Shown one piece after another: positions 17,605-25,483 of a stretch of DNA of 64,000 nt. The notes under the pieces are model-generated. The model was not told the DNA's origin. It worked only from the letters and a program-made list of their open reading frames with translations, and ran no database searches. Source of the stretch: Prado023 sp963788325 (GTDB lineage: Bacteria; Actinomycetota; Actinomycetes; S36-B12; CAIYMF01). Every line of letters begins with the position of its first letter. The stretch's first letter is position 1. Location of the stretch: contig CAWBGJ010000002.1 of assembly GCA_963788325.1 (NCBI GenBank), positions 5,582 through 69,581 of the forward strand, given 5' to 3'. The position numbers were made by a program, and so were the translations under genes.

Positions 17605-18039
17605 ATGGGTAGGTTCGTCCTCGTCCTTGCCGTGCTCACCCTGTACATCTACGTGCTGATCGACCTGGCCCGCGCGCCCTCGGGCGAGGTGCGCATCCTG
17701 CCCAAGTGGCTGTGGGCGGCCGTCGTCGTGCTGGTGGTCATCCTCGGCCCCGTGCTCTGGTTGGTGCTGGGACGCCCGAAGGCGGCCTACCCCCCTGCCG
17801 GCGGTGACGGTGGGGGTGGCGGATCCGCAGGCCGACGGCCCGGACCCCGTGGGCCGGTCGCCCCTGACGATGACCCGGAGTTCCTCAAGCGCATCGACGA
17901 GCAGTCCTGGGCCAGCCGGATGGAGCGGCTGCGCCGAGAGCGGGAGGGCGGTGGCGGTGCGGCCCCGTCCGGCGATGGCACCGAGCCAGGACCCGGCTCC
18001 GCGCCGAGCAACGACGAGTCCGACCACTCGGGCGCGTAG
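17605..18039 (+). CDS. PLD nuclease N-terminal domain-containing membrane protein
   Basis: Small membrane protein, 144 residues. Two hydrophobic segments (FVLVLAVLTLYIYVLIDLA and LWAAVVVLVVILGPVLWLVL) followed by GRPK are the PLDc_N domain pattern. The remaining 80 residues are Gly/Pro-rich with a charged stretch EFLKRIDEQSWASRMERLRR, probably cytoplasmic. There is no phospholipase catalytic domain. In actinobacteria such proteins often lie near cytochrome c and menaquinone genes, but the role is unknown. It was probably divergent from the DUF4229 gene before the insertion sequence separated them. Confidence 0.8.
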   Translation: MGRFVLVLAVLTLYIYVLIDLARAPSGEVRILPKWLWAAVVVLVVILGPVLWLVLGRPKAAYPPAGGDGGGGGSAGRRPGPRGPVAPDDDPEFLKRIDEQSWASRMERLRREREGGGGAAPSGDGTEPGPGSAPSNDESDHSGA

Positions 18040-18057
18040 TCGTCCAGTGCATTTGCA

Positions 18058-18078
18058 GTGCACAACTAAGTTGTGCAC
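18058..18078. promoter_or_regulatory. Palindromic operator before gpx (probable OhrR site)
   Basis: Perfect 9-bp arms, GTGCACAAC and GTTGTGCAC, separated by TAA. The right arm runs into TTGTGCACAA (18071-18080), itself palindromic. A -10-like CACAAT (18076-18081) ends 6 nt before the gpx ATG, so a protein bound here would block initiation. The nearby ohrR gene makes OhrR the obvious candidate; binding is inferred. Confidence 0.7.
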
Positions 18079-18087
18079 AATGTAGTC

Positions 18088-18582
18088 ATGACTTCCACCA
18101 TCTTCGACCTGTCCGCCACCTCCAACCGCGGCGAGGAGCTCGACCTCGACCAGTTCCGGGGCCGCCCGCTGCTCATCGTCAACACCGCCAGCAAGTGCGG
18201 CTTCACGCCCCAGTACGACGGACTGCAGGCGCTGCACGAGGAGTTCGGCCCGCAGGGCCTGGTCGTGCTGGGCTTCCCGTGTGACCAGTTCGCCCATCAG
18301 GAGCCCGGCGATGACGCGGCCATCGAGGAGTTCTGCAAGGTCAACTTCGGCGTGACCTTCGGGCTCATGAGCAAGGTGGACGTCAACGGCAAGGGCACCG
18401 ACCCGGTGTTCGCGTTCCTCAAGGAGCGCACCGGGGGCCTGCTCGGCTCGGCCATCAAGTGGAACTTCACGAAGTTCCTGGTCGCCGGCGACGGGCAGAC
18501 GGTCACGCGCTACTCACCGAAGACCGAGCCGGCCGCGCTCGCCGAGGACATCCGCAAGCTCGTGGCCGACCGCGCGGCGTGA
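18088..18582 (+). CDS. Glutathione peroxidase-family (thiol) peroxidase
   Basis: Reduces hydrogen or organic peroxides; in actinobacteria, which use mycothiol and thioredoxin, this family usually takes electrons from thioredoxin. 164 residues. Catalytic Cys37 is in NTASKCGFTPQY, Gln67 in LGFPCDQF (Asp replacing the usual Asn), and the tetrad Trp is in KWNFTKFLV. It is Cys-, not selenocysteine-, dependent. The ATG at 18088 is chosen because the upstream GTG at 18073 lies inside the palindrome and CACAAT is 6 nt before 18088, suggesting a leaderless transcript. It is followed 52 bp later by ohrR, so peroxide-inducible expression is likely. Confidence 0.9.
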   Translation: MTSTIFDLSATSNRGEELDLDQFRGRPLLIVNTASKCGFTPQYDGLQALHEEFGPQGLVVLGFPCDQFAHQEPGDDAAIEEFCKVNFGVTFGLMSKVDVNGKGTDPVFAFLKERTGGLLGSAIKWNFTKFLVAGDGQTVTRYSPKTEPAALAEDIRKLVADRAA

Positions 18583-18634
18583 GCGCCATAGCCCCCCGGA
18601 TCGCCCGAAGGGGTCCGACCTCGAGGGCGCTGCC

Positions 18635-19078
18635 ATGACCCTGCCCCAGCTGCGCCTGGAGAACCAGCTCTGCTTCCTGTTCCACCGGATCAGCCGGGAG
18701 TTGACCGCCGCGTACCGGCCGTTGCTGGCTGACCTGGGACTGACCTATCCGCAGTACCTGGTCATGCTCGTGCTCTGGGAGGACGACGGCCAGGGCGTCG
18801 GGGAGATCGGGCGACGCCTGGACCTCGACTCCGGCACGCTCTCACCGCTGATCCGTCGCCTGGAGTCGGCCGGGCTGGTGCGCCGCGAGCGCGCCGAGGA
18901 CGATGAACGGCGGGTCACGGTGCACCTGACGGCTGACGGTCGGGACTTGGAGCTGCGCGCGGCCGACGTGCCCGGTTCCCTGGCTGCCCAGCTCGCCGAC
19001 GACGCCACCGGCTACGAGCAGGCCAAGGCCTCCCTCACGGCCCTGGTCAACCGCCTCGAGGCAGCCCAGGGCCGCTGA
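18635..19078 (+). CDS. ohrR: OhrR-type MarR family organic-peroxide sensor repressor
   Basis: Winged-helix repressor, 147 residues. The N-terminal LENQLCFLFHRISRELT and LGLTYPQYLVMLVLWE are diagnostic of OhrR, and the reactive cysteine is Cys13. No second cysteine is visible in the rest of the protein, so this is a one-Cys sensor of the Bacillus type that would need a small thiol to reset. Winged-helix part: GEIGRRLDLDSGTLSPLIRRLE and RAEDDERRVTVHLT. OhrR classically controls ohr; here its partner is a glutathione peroxidase-family gene, with a strong palindrome at that promoter. Convergent with, and only 2 bp from, the next gene. Confidence 0.9.
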   Translation: MTLPQLRLENQLCFLFHRISRELTAAYRPLLADLGLTYPQYLVMLVLWEDDGQGVGEIGRRLDLDSGTLSPLIRRLESAGLVRRERAEDDERRVTVHLTADGRDLELRAADVPGSLAAQLADDATGYEQAKASLTALVNRLEAAQGR

Positions 19079-19080
19079 GG

Positions 19081-20868
19081 TCAGGGGGTCATCGTCCAGG
19101 CACCGTCGTAGGACAGCACCTCGGCGACGAAGGTCGCTTCGGCCTCGGCAGGCAGTGCCGGGCGCTTGATCAGCGCCAGGGCACCCTGCTGCTGGGCCGC
19201 GGTCGCCGCTGGCTGGCCGTGCAGCGCCACCGCGAACTCCGACACGTCCTGCACGAACACCGCGAACATCCGGTCGACGTGGGCCTCGGTCAGGTCGCTC
19301 AGGTCCGAGACCGACCCGGGCCGGGATCCCTCGGGGTCCTCGGACAGGGCAAGGTCGGCCGCCTCGGCGACCAGCTGGGCGTACACCACCTGGGTGAAGA
19401 GCTGTCCCAGGGTCAGCAGGAAGTCGAGGTCCTCAGACTGCTCGGCCGACGGCGGCGCCGTCATCAGCAGCGCCCCGAGCGAGGTGATCTGCTCGGTGAA
19501 CGTCGCGACGTTGGGCAGGTGTGCGAACCGGGCGAACGCCGGGCGCGGGTCGTGGAACTCGATCTTCCCCAGGCCCGAGGCAGGGCCCTGGGCGAACAGG
19601 TACGCGTCGTCGGCAGCCTCGCGGCGCACGCCGACAGGTGCGTACTCACCGGCCCCGCCGGCGGCGGCCATCATGTACTTGGGCAGGAACTTCAGCACAA
19701 GGGCGAGGTTGACGTGCACGGTGCCTTCGAGCTTGGGCAGCGCCCGAATGTCGCGCACCGCGGACTCGAAGTAGGTGTCCTTCTCGAAGCCACGGGCGGC
19801 GATGACCTCCCAGAGCAGGTTGATCACGCGCTCGCCCTCGGAGGTGACCTTCATCTTCATGATCGGGTTGTAGAGCAGGAACCGGCGGTCCTCGGCTGAC
19901 GCCGCGCGCAGGTAGTCCGCAGAGCGCGCGGCGTAGGACTTCATCGCCAGCAGCCGGGCGTAGGCGTCGGCCAGCATGCGACGCACGTGCGGGAACGTCG
20001 TGACGCGCCGGCCGTAGAGAACGCGGTTGTTGGCGTGGGCGACCGCCTCGTAGAACGAGTGCTCGGCGATACCGATCGAGGCCCAGCCCAGGTTGACCTT
20101 GCCCACGTTGACCGTGGCCAGCGCGGCGTCCCAGGCGGGCCGACCGACGTGGAGCAGGTCCGCCGCGGTCACCGGGTAGTCCTCGAGGGCGAACTCCGAG
20201 ACGTACATCTGGGCAGCCACGGTGTTCTTGACCAGGGCGTAGCGGGGGTGCTGGGTGTCGGCCAGGAAGAACACGTACTCGCCGGGGTGCTCGGGGTCGT
20301 CGTCGGCGAACTTGCCGAAGACGCTCAGGCGCGCGGCCTCGTTGCCGTTGCCGATGTAGTACTTGCTCCCGTTGGCCACCCAGCCCTCACCCGAGCGGGT
20401 CAGGATCATGTCGGTGGAGTAGATGTCGGCGCCGTGGGTGCGCTCGGAGAGGCCGAACCCGAAGATCCCCCCGTCGCGCAGCAGTTCGCCGACCAGCCTG
20501 CGGGCGCCCTCGTTGGCGCTGAGCCACACCGGTCCGAGGCCCAGCACGCTGACCTGCCAGGCGTACCAGTGGTCCAGGGAGTAGAAGCCCAGGATCTCGT
20601 TGAGCTCGTTGATGCGCGCGGTGTCCCAGTGGGTCTTGGGGGCGCCGTCGAGCAGGGCGCCGACGTTGGCGGGCGTGGCCACGCCGGCGAACAGGCCCTT
20701 GTCGCGGTTGAACTCCAGGAAGTCGGAGTACCAGGTGCCGGCGTGGTACTCGGCCTTCATCTCGGCCAGGCCCTTGGCCTCGAAGAAGCCCACCAGGTCG
20801 GTCATCGCGGCGCTGCTCGCGTCGTCGAGGAAGTGGGGCTTGTAGCCGGCGGGGTTGAACAGCAGCAT
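19081..20868 (-). CDS. Acyl-CoA dehydrogenase family protein (about 595 aa)
   Basis: FAD enzyme introducing a trans-2 double bond into acyl-CoA. The ATG at 20868 has an AGGAGG site and gives MLLFNPAGYKPHFLDD. Family signatures include FGFGLSERTHGADIYSTDM, WVANGSKYYIGNGNEAA (flavin loop) and the helical C-terminal domain with TFPHVRRMLADAYARLLAM. The 595-residue length exceeds classical 380-residue enzymes and matches the long FadE-like group with an extra C-terminal domain. No beta-oxidation neighbours are present, so the substrate is unknown. A longer open frame to 21291 is rejected because it covers intergenic repeats. Confidence 0.88.
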   Translation of the reverse strand: MLLFNPAGYKPHFLDDASSAAMTDLVGFFEAKGLAEMKAEYHAGTWYSDFLEFNRDKGLFAGVATPANVGALLDGAPKTHWDTARINELNEILGFYSLDHWYAWQVSVLGLGPVWLSANEGARRLVGELLRDGGIFGFGLSERTHGADIYSTDMILTRSGEGWVANGSKYYIGNGNEAARLSVFGKFADDDPEHPGEYVFFLADTQHPRYALVKNTVAAQMYVSEFALEDYPVTAADLLHVGRPAWDAALATVNVGKVNLGWASIGIAEHSFYEAVAHANNRVLYGRRVTTFPHVRRMLADAYARLLAMKSYAARSADYLRAASAEDRRFLLYNPIMKMKVTSEGERVINLLWEVIAARGFEKDTYFESAVRDIRALPKLEGTVHVNLALVLKFLPKYMMAAAGGAGEYAPVGVRREAADDAYLFAQGPASGLGKIEFHDPRPAFARFAHLPNVATFTEQITSLGALLMTAPPSAEQSEDLDFLLTLGQLFTQVVYAQLVAEAADLALSEDPEGSRPGSVSDLSDLTEAHVDRMFAVFVQDVSEFAVALHGQPAATAAQQQGALALIKRPALPAEAEATFVAEVLSYDGAWTMTP

Positions 20869-20954
20869 CGCGAGGCCTCCTGGCGCACCGGGGGAGTGGA
20901 CTGGCTTTGAGGTTACTTGCCAGTAGCCGGACCCGCCCCCGCGGGTCCTGAAAC

Positions 20955-21120
20955 CGAAACGCCGGGTTCTGGTCGATAGGCGGGTTCCGCGAGCAGCTGA
21001 CCCGGCCGAACGCCGAGTTCTGGTCGAAAGGACCTTGGCCCCGACGGCAGGTTCCACCAGAACTCGGCGTTTCGCGCCGCAGCCGACCGGCGACCGGGCC
21101 CTATCGACCAGAACTCGGCG
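20955..21120. repeat. Four-copy intergenic inverted repeat (GCCGAGTTCTGGTCG family)
   Basis: Copies of a 20-25 bp unit with core GCCGAGTTCTGGTCGATAGG lie at 20955-20980 and 21007-21031 in one orientation and at 21054-21074 and 21099-21120 in the other. The pairs can fold into nested hairpins, so the array may terminate menA transcription (minus strand) ahead of the acyl-CoA dehydrogenase gene. It resembles dispersed intergenic palindromes of high-GC actinobacteria. Confidence 0.75.
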
Positions 21121-21166
21121 AACGGGCTGCCCAGGTCGTCTGCGCGGGCGGCGGTCCCACAAGCAC

Positions 21167-22074
21167 TCAGCCGGCGAGCACGGCTCCCAACCCGATCCCC
21201 GCCGCGAGCAGCACTCCGTAGCCGAGCAGCAACCGACCGGTCGCACCGAGTACGGGGACGAGCGCCGCTCCGAGGGCGCCGGCCCGGACATCCCGCAGCG
21301 GGACGAGGGCCAGGGCGAGGGCGCCGAGGCCCGCCAACGCGGCCACGGGCCAGTCCAGCAGGCCGGTCAGGCCGACCAGGCCGATCAGCGCCGGAACCAG
21401 CAGAGCGGCCCAGATCAGGGCTTCGTAGAGCCCGCGGGTACGGGCATCGCCCAGCCGGACGGCCAACGTGCGCTTGCCGGCCACGGTGTCCGCCGGGATG
21501 TCGCGCAGGTTGTTGACCACGAGGATCGCGCAGGACAGCGCGCCGACGCCCACGCCGCACAACCACGCCAGCGCGCTGCCGAGCCGACCTGACGGCCGCA
21601 GTCCCGCCCACGGCCACCAGGCCGAAGAACACGAAGACGAACACCTCGCCGAGCCCCGCGTACCCGTAGGGCCGCTGCCCGCCGGTGTAGGTCCAGGCGG
21701 CCACGATCGCCAGCCGCGCCGACCACGAGCAGCCACCACAGGCCGCTGAGCAGGACCAGCGCGAGCCCGGCCGCCGCGGCCACCGCGAAGGAGGCAACGC
21801 GGCACGCTTGACGGCCCCGGGCTCGGCCAGCCCCTGCCCGACGAGTCGGACCGGACCGACCCGGGCATGGTCGGTCCCCCGGACCCGTCGCTGTAGTCGT
21901 TGGCGTAGTTGACCCCGACCTGCAGGGCCAGGGCCACGACCAGGGCCAGCAGCGCCCGTCCACGACCGGGGTCGCCTCCCAGGCGGCCACCGCGGTGCCG
22001 ACCAGCACGGGGGCGAAGGCCGCGGGCAGCGTGCGCGGGCGGGCACCGTCGATCCACTGCCGGGCGCTGGTCAT
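21167..22074 (-). CDS. menA: 1,4-dihydroxy-2-naphthoate polyprenyltransferase (frameshifted)
   Basis: UbiA-superfamily integral membrane prenyltransferase joining the polyprenyl tail to DHNA to give demethylmenaquinone. The ATG at 22074 overlaps the menE stop; the N-terminus is RQWIDGARPRTLPAAFAPVLVG. The first Asp-rich motif is in VGVNYANDYSDG, and the second region is NNLRDIPADTVAGKRTLAVRLGD. The C-terminus, LLLGYGVLLAAGIGLGAVLAG, ends at 21167. At least four indels between about 21590 and 21970 break the frame. Conserved motifs on both sides make a real, functional gene with assembly errors the best reading. Operon with menE. Confidence 0.9.
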
Positions 22075-23384
22075 GGCGCGATCCTGTCACGGTCCTCGGG
22101 AGGGCTGACGGCGGCGAGGCGGCCCTCGGCCAGCGCGGCCAGCGCGGCCAGCTCGGCCAGCGCTCGACGATCCGGCTTGCCTGCCGCCAGCATCGGCACC
22201 GCCTCGATCCGACGGACCAGCCGGGGTCGGGCAGCACTGCCCAGCCGGGCTGCTACGGCATCCGCCAGCTCGACGAGGGGCAGGTCCCCGCCCTGGCCCG
22301 CAGCGGCGACCACGAGGGCCGCCACCGTGACCCCGAACCGCTCGTCGGCGAGCGCCACCACCTCGGCGTCCGCCAGTCGGGCATCGGCGAGCAGCACCGC
22401 ACGCACCGCGGCCAGTGACACCGATGCACCGCCCACCTGGACGACGTCGTCGACCCGACCGGTCACGGTGACCAGTCCGTCGGGATCGACCTGACCCAGG
22501 TCCGCGGTCTGGAAGCAGCGTCCCCCGCTGGCGCCGGTCTGCCAGCGCCCGGCGTCCCGCCCGTCGCGGTAGCCGGTCGCCACCTGGGCGCCGCAGATCG
22601 TGAGGTGGCCCGTGGGGTCGGTCCGTATGGTGGTCCCGGGCAGCGGCCGTCCGTCGAGGACCGCACCCCCACAGGTCTCGGTCATCCCGTAGGAACGCAC
22701 GACATTCACCCCGGCCGAGCGCAGCCGGTCGACCAGGGACGCCGGGGTGGCCGCCCCGCCCACCAGGACGACCGAGTACTGCGCCAACGGTGCCCAGCCC
22801 GGCCGCCCCGCCGCATCGAGCAGTGCCAGCATCGCGGGGACCAGCGACACGGCCAGCGGGCGTTGCTCGCCAGCCGCGTCGAGGGCGCGGGCCGTGGCGG
22901 ACGCGAATTCCTGCACCGTGAAGGGCTGCGCCCCGCCCAGGCTCGCCATCGCGACCGGCGAGGTCCCTGCCTCGATCGAGCGCACCGCCACCATGAGCCC
23001 GCCCGCGTGGTGCAGGGGCAGGGCGGCGACCCAGCGGTGGCCCGCGGGCTGGCCGGCCCACTGGCGCATGCTCGCGGCCGCGGCCCGCAGGGCAGATCGT
23101 GGCAGCAGGACCCCGGCCGGGTTGCCGGTGGAGCCGGAGGTGGCGGCCACGAGGGCGATGTCCCCGGCGACGGGCCGCTCGGGTGCGACAGCGGCCCGGA
23201 TCATCGCGCGGTACCCCGGTGACCCGCTTCCCGGGAGCAGGGCGAGGGCCGGACCGTGGCCCCGCATCGCGCTCGCCAGCGCCGGCATGAGCACGTCCAG
23301 CCCCGCGGGCCCCGCCGGGATCTCCAGGCCCCGGCACGGGCGCACCGCAGCCCTCGCAGCGGGGTCGGGGCCGTCGGCGTCCAT
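22071..23384 (-). CDS. menE: o-Succinylbenzoate--CoA ligase
   Basis: Adenylate-forming enzyme activating o-succinylbenzoate with ATP and CoA in menaquinone synthesis, 437 residues, the compact size usual in actinobacteria. Motifs: P-loop-like VAATSGSTGNPAGVLL, LPLHHAGGLMVAVRSIE, VVRSYGMTETCGGAVLDG, FQTADLGQVDPDGLVTVTGR and the C-terminal catalytic Lys region MLAAGKPDRRAL. The 3' end overlaps menA by ATGA. The ATG at 23384 is preferred; a GTG at 23393 sits directly against a TACCCT -10-like hexamer. Divergent from the exporter operon at 23538. Confidence 0.92.
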   Translation of the reverse strand: MDADGPDPAARAAVRPCRGLEIPAGPAGLDVLMPALASAMRGHGPALALLPGSGSPGYRAMIRAAVAPERPVAGDIALVAATSGSTGNPAGVLLPRSALRAAAASMRQWAGQPAGHRWVAALPLHHAGGLMVAVRSIEAGTSPVAMASLGGAQPFTVQEFASATARALDAAGEQRPLAVSLVPAMLALLDAAGRPGWAPLAQYSVVLVGGAATPASLVDRLRSAGVNVVRSYGMTETCGGAVLDGRPLPGTTIRTDPTGHLTICGAQVATGYRDGRDAGRWQTGASGGRCFQTADLGQVDPDGLVTVTGRVDDVVQVGGASVSLAAVRAVLLADARLADAEVVALADERFGVTVAALVVAAAGQGGDLPLVELADAVAARLGSAARPRLVRRIEAVPMLAAGKPDRRALAELAALAALAEGRLAAVSPPEDRDRIAP

Positions 23385-23393
23385 GGCGATCAC

Positions 23394-23399
23394 AGGGTA
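23394..23399 (-). promoter_or_regulatory. Candidate menE -10 (TACCCT)
   Basis: On the minus strand TACCCT lies 9 nt before the ATG at 23384. The same CTACCCTGTG context occurs immediately upstream of menB, hinting at a shared promoter class for scattered men genes. Confidence 0.4.
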
Positions 23400-23491
23400 G
23401 GTGGCAGCGGGCGGTTCCTCCCACTCGCTCAGCGTGCGCGCAGGCTCATGCGATGGACCCGCGGGGCGCGGGGGAGCGACCCGCACACATT

Positions 23492-23530
23492 TCAACAGGC
23501 GTTGATAACGAAGTTCGGTCGGCGTAGTCT
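23492..23530 (+). promoter_or_regulatory. Exporter promoter with TetR-type operator
   Basis: A -35 TTGATA (23502-23507), a 17-bp spacer and a -10 TAGTCT (23525-23530) precede the ATG at 23538 by 7 nt. The inverted repeat TCAAC, AGGC, GTTGA (23492-23505) overlaps the -35, the usual position and shape of a TetR-family operator. The tetR gene at the other end of the cluster is the likely partner. Confidence 0.6.
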
Positions 23531-23537
23531 CGCGGGC

Positions 23538-24626
23538 ATGCGCGCCATGATCCTCAAGGAGTTCCGCGAACTGCGTCGTGACCACCGCACGGTGGGGTTG
23601 TTGATCGGGATGCCGCTGATGCTGCTGATCGTCTTCGGCTACGCGGCCAACTTCAACGTGTCCAGCGTCGAGACAGCCGTGGTGGGGCCACAGGCCGAGC
23701 AGGTGGCAGCCACGCTCCCCGAGTTCTTCGACGTCACGGTGATCGAACCCAGCGCCGACCGCGCGCAGACCGAGACGCTCATCGTCGACAACGAGGTGGA
23801 TGTCGCGATCGTGACCGGCGCCGTGCCCCCGACCGCCCTGGTCGACGGCTCCAACCTGTTCGGGGCACAGGCGGCGGTGTCGGTGCTCAACAAGTCCGGC
23901 GACGCGATCACCACCGAGATCATGTTCAACCCCGAGCTCAAGACGTCGTGGGTGATGATCCCAGCGATCATCGGGCTGATCCTGACGTTCATCGGCACGA
24001 TCGTCACCAGCATCGGCATGGTCCGCGAGCGCGAGACGGGCACCCTCGAGCAGCTGGCCGTCATGCCCATCCGGCCCAGTGCCGTGATCCTGGGCAAGAT
24101 CACGCCCTATTTCGTGCTCGCCTCGATCGACATGCTGGTCGTGACGATCCTCGGGATCCTGCTGTTCGACGTGCCGTTCAACGGCAGCCCGGCGGTGTTC
24201 GCCCTCGGCGCGGCGCTGTTCCTGTTCGTGGTCCTGGGTCTGGGGATCTTCATCTCCACGATCTCGCAGAATGCCGGCCAGGCCATCCAGACCGCCTTCT
24301 TCTTCCTGCTCCCCCAGATCCTGCTTTCCGGGATGATCTTCCCGCTGGTGGCGATCCCGTGGGGGGTTCGCTGGATCTCCTACCTGCTGCCGCTGACCTA
24401 CTTCACGATGATCAGCCAGGGGGTGATGATCCGCGGTGCGGGGCTGGACTCGCTGCTGCTGCCCTTCGCCGCGCTCACCGTGATGGCGATCGTCGTCTTC
24501 TCCGGAGCCGTGCTGAGGTTCCGCCGCGACCTCGCCCCGGGCCACCCGGGTCACGGAGCCGGGCCGGCGGTGGATCAGGGCGGTGGCGCGCCGGCCGCTG
24601 CGGATGGCCAGGATGCGCGGCCGTGA
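23538..24626 (+). CDS. ABC-2 type exporter permease (YbhS/YhhJ-like)
   Basis: Membrane subunit of a drug or lipid exporter, 362 residues. MRAMILKEFRELRRDHRTVG and the first helix at LLIGMPLMLLIVFGYAANF are typical of YbhS-like permeases; an extracytoplasmic domain of about 150 residues follows, then five helices including WVMIPAIIGLILTFIGTIV and FFFLLPQILLSGMIFPLVAI. A second start, three codons in, is possible. It overlaps the first ATPase gene by 4 nt. No membrane-fusion partner is seen. The substrate cannot be deduced. Confidence 0.88.
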   Translation: MRAMILKEFRELRRDHRTVGLLIGMPLMLLIVFGYAANFNVSSVETAVVGPQAEQVAATLPEFFDVTVIEPSADRAQTETLIVDNEVDVAIVTGAVPPTALVDGSNLFGAQAAVSVLNKSGDAITTEIMFNPELKTSWVMIPAIIGLILTFIGTIVTSIGMVRERETGTLEQLAVMPIRPSAVILGKITPYFVLASIDMLVVTILGILLFDVPFNGSPAVFALGAALFLFVVLGLGIFISTISQNAGQAIQTAFFFLLPQILLSGMIFPLVAIPWGVRWISYLLPLTYFTMISQGVMIRGAGLDSLLLPFAALTVMAIVVFSGAVLRFRRDLAPGHPGHGAGPAVDQGGGAPAAADGQDARP

Positions 24627-25483
24627 GCACCGCACCAGCCGAGCACGCGCCCGTGGCAGTGCGCGGTGCCGTCGTGGAGTACGCGACCAAGCGGGCGCTG
24701 GACGGCGTCGACCTCGACGCGGCCGCGGGAGCGGTCACCGCGGTCATCGGAGGCGACGGCGCGGGCAAGACCACGCTCCTGCGGCTGCTGGTCGGCCGGG
24801 CGCCGCTGTCGGCGGGGACCGTGCGGGTCCCCGAGCTTCCCCAGATCGGCTACCTGCCCGCCACCCTGGGCAGCTGGGCTGGCCTGACCGTCCAGCAGAA
24901 CGTCGAGTTCGTCGGGGGCACCTACGGCGTGCCCACGCAGACCCTTGCCGACCGGGGTCAGGAACTGCTCCGCGCGGCGGGCCTGGAGGCGTTCCGCGAC
25001 AGGCCGGCGAGCCAACTGTCCGGTGGCATGCGCCGCAAGTTGGGCGTGGTCCTGGCCCTGCTCCACGAACCAGCCGTGCTGGTCCTCGATGAGCCGACCA
25101 CCGGCGTGGATCCCGTCAGCCGGGTCGAGCTGTGGCGACTGGCTGCCCAGGCTGCGGCCAGGGGCACGTCGGTCGTGATGAGCACGACCTACCTGGACGA
25201 GGCGCAGCGCGCCGGGCAGGTCCTGGTCCTCGACCAGGGGCGCGTGCTGGTCGCCGGCACGCCGGCTGAGGTCGTTGCCGGGATGCAGGGGGTCCTCACC
25301 GAGGCGGCCAGACCGCATCGCCGCGAGTGGGCGTGGCGCCGGGGACGGGTGTTCCGCGAGGTCTGGCCCGAGGGTCTGCCCGGCGAGGTCCCCGAGGGCC
25401 TCACCGTGGTCGCGCCCGAGCTCGAGGACGTCGTGATCTCCCGAGCACTGGGCGTGGCCAACGCGCAGGGAGGCACCCCATGA
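24623..25483 (+). CDS. ABC exporter ATPase A (YbhF N-half-like)
   Basis: Nucleotide-binding subunit, 286 residues, GTG start overlapping the permease stop. Walker A is GGDGAGKTT, where the Asp replaces the usual Asn as in the N-terminal half of E. coli YbhF; the signature is LSGGMRRKLG, Walker B is VLVLDEPTTGVDP. The last 50 residues extend beyond the core. With ATPase B it appears to be a split version of the two-domain YbhF protein. It overlaps the next gene by ATGA. Confidence 0.88.
   Translation: MSTAPAEHAPVAVRGAVVEYATKRALDGVDLDAAAGAVTAVIGGDGAGKTTLLRLLVGRAPLSAGTVRVPELPQIGYLPATLGSWAGLTVQQNVEFVGGTYGVPTQTLADRGQELLRAAGLEAFRDRPASQLSGGMRRKLGVVLALLHEPAVLVLDEPTTGVDPVSRVELWRLAAQAAARGTSVVMSTTYLDEAQRAGQVLVLDQGRVLVAGTPAEVVAGMQGVLTEAARPHRREWAWRRGRVFREVWPEGLPGEVPEGLTVVAPELEDVVISRALGVANAQGGTP

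Noticed and set aside
18073..18087. Upstream GTG start for the peroxidase
   Set aside because: It lies inside the palindrome and would add only five residues not seen in the family; the ATG at 18088 has correct promoter spacing.
20955..21120. CRISPR array
   Set aside because: Repeats occur in both orientations with irregular spacing and no cas genes; better explained as intergenic palindromes.
22071..24635. Very long minus-strand open frame (over 850 codons) reaching across the exporter permease
   Set aside because: Only the 22071-23384 part has ligase motifs; the rest is antisense to a clear ABC-2 permease and is a high-GC shadow frame.
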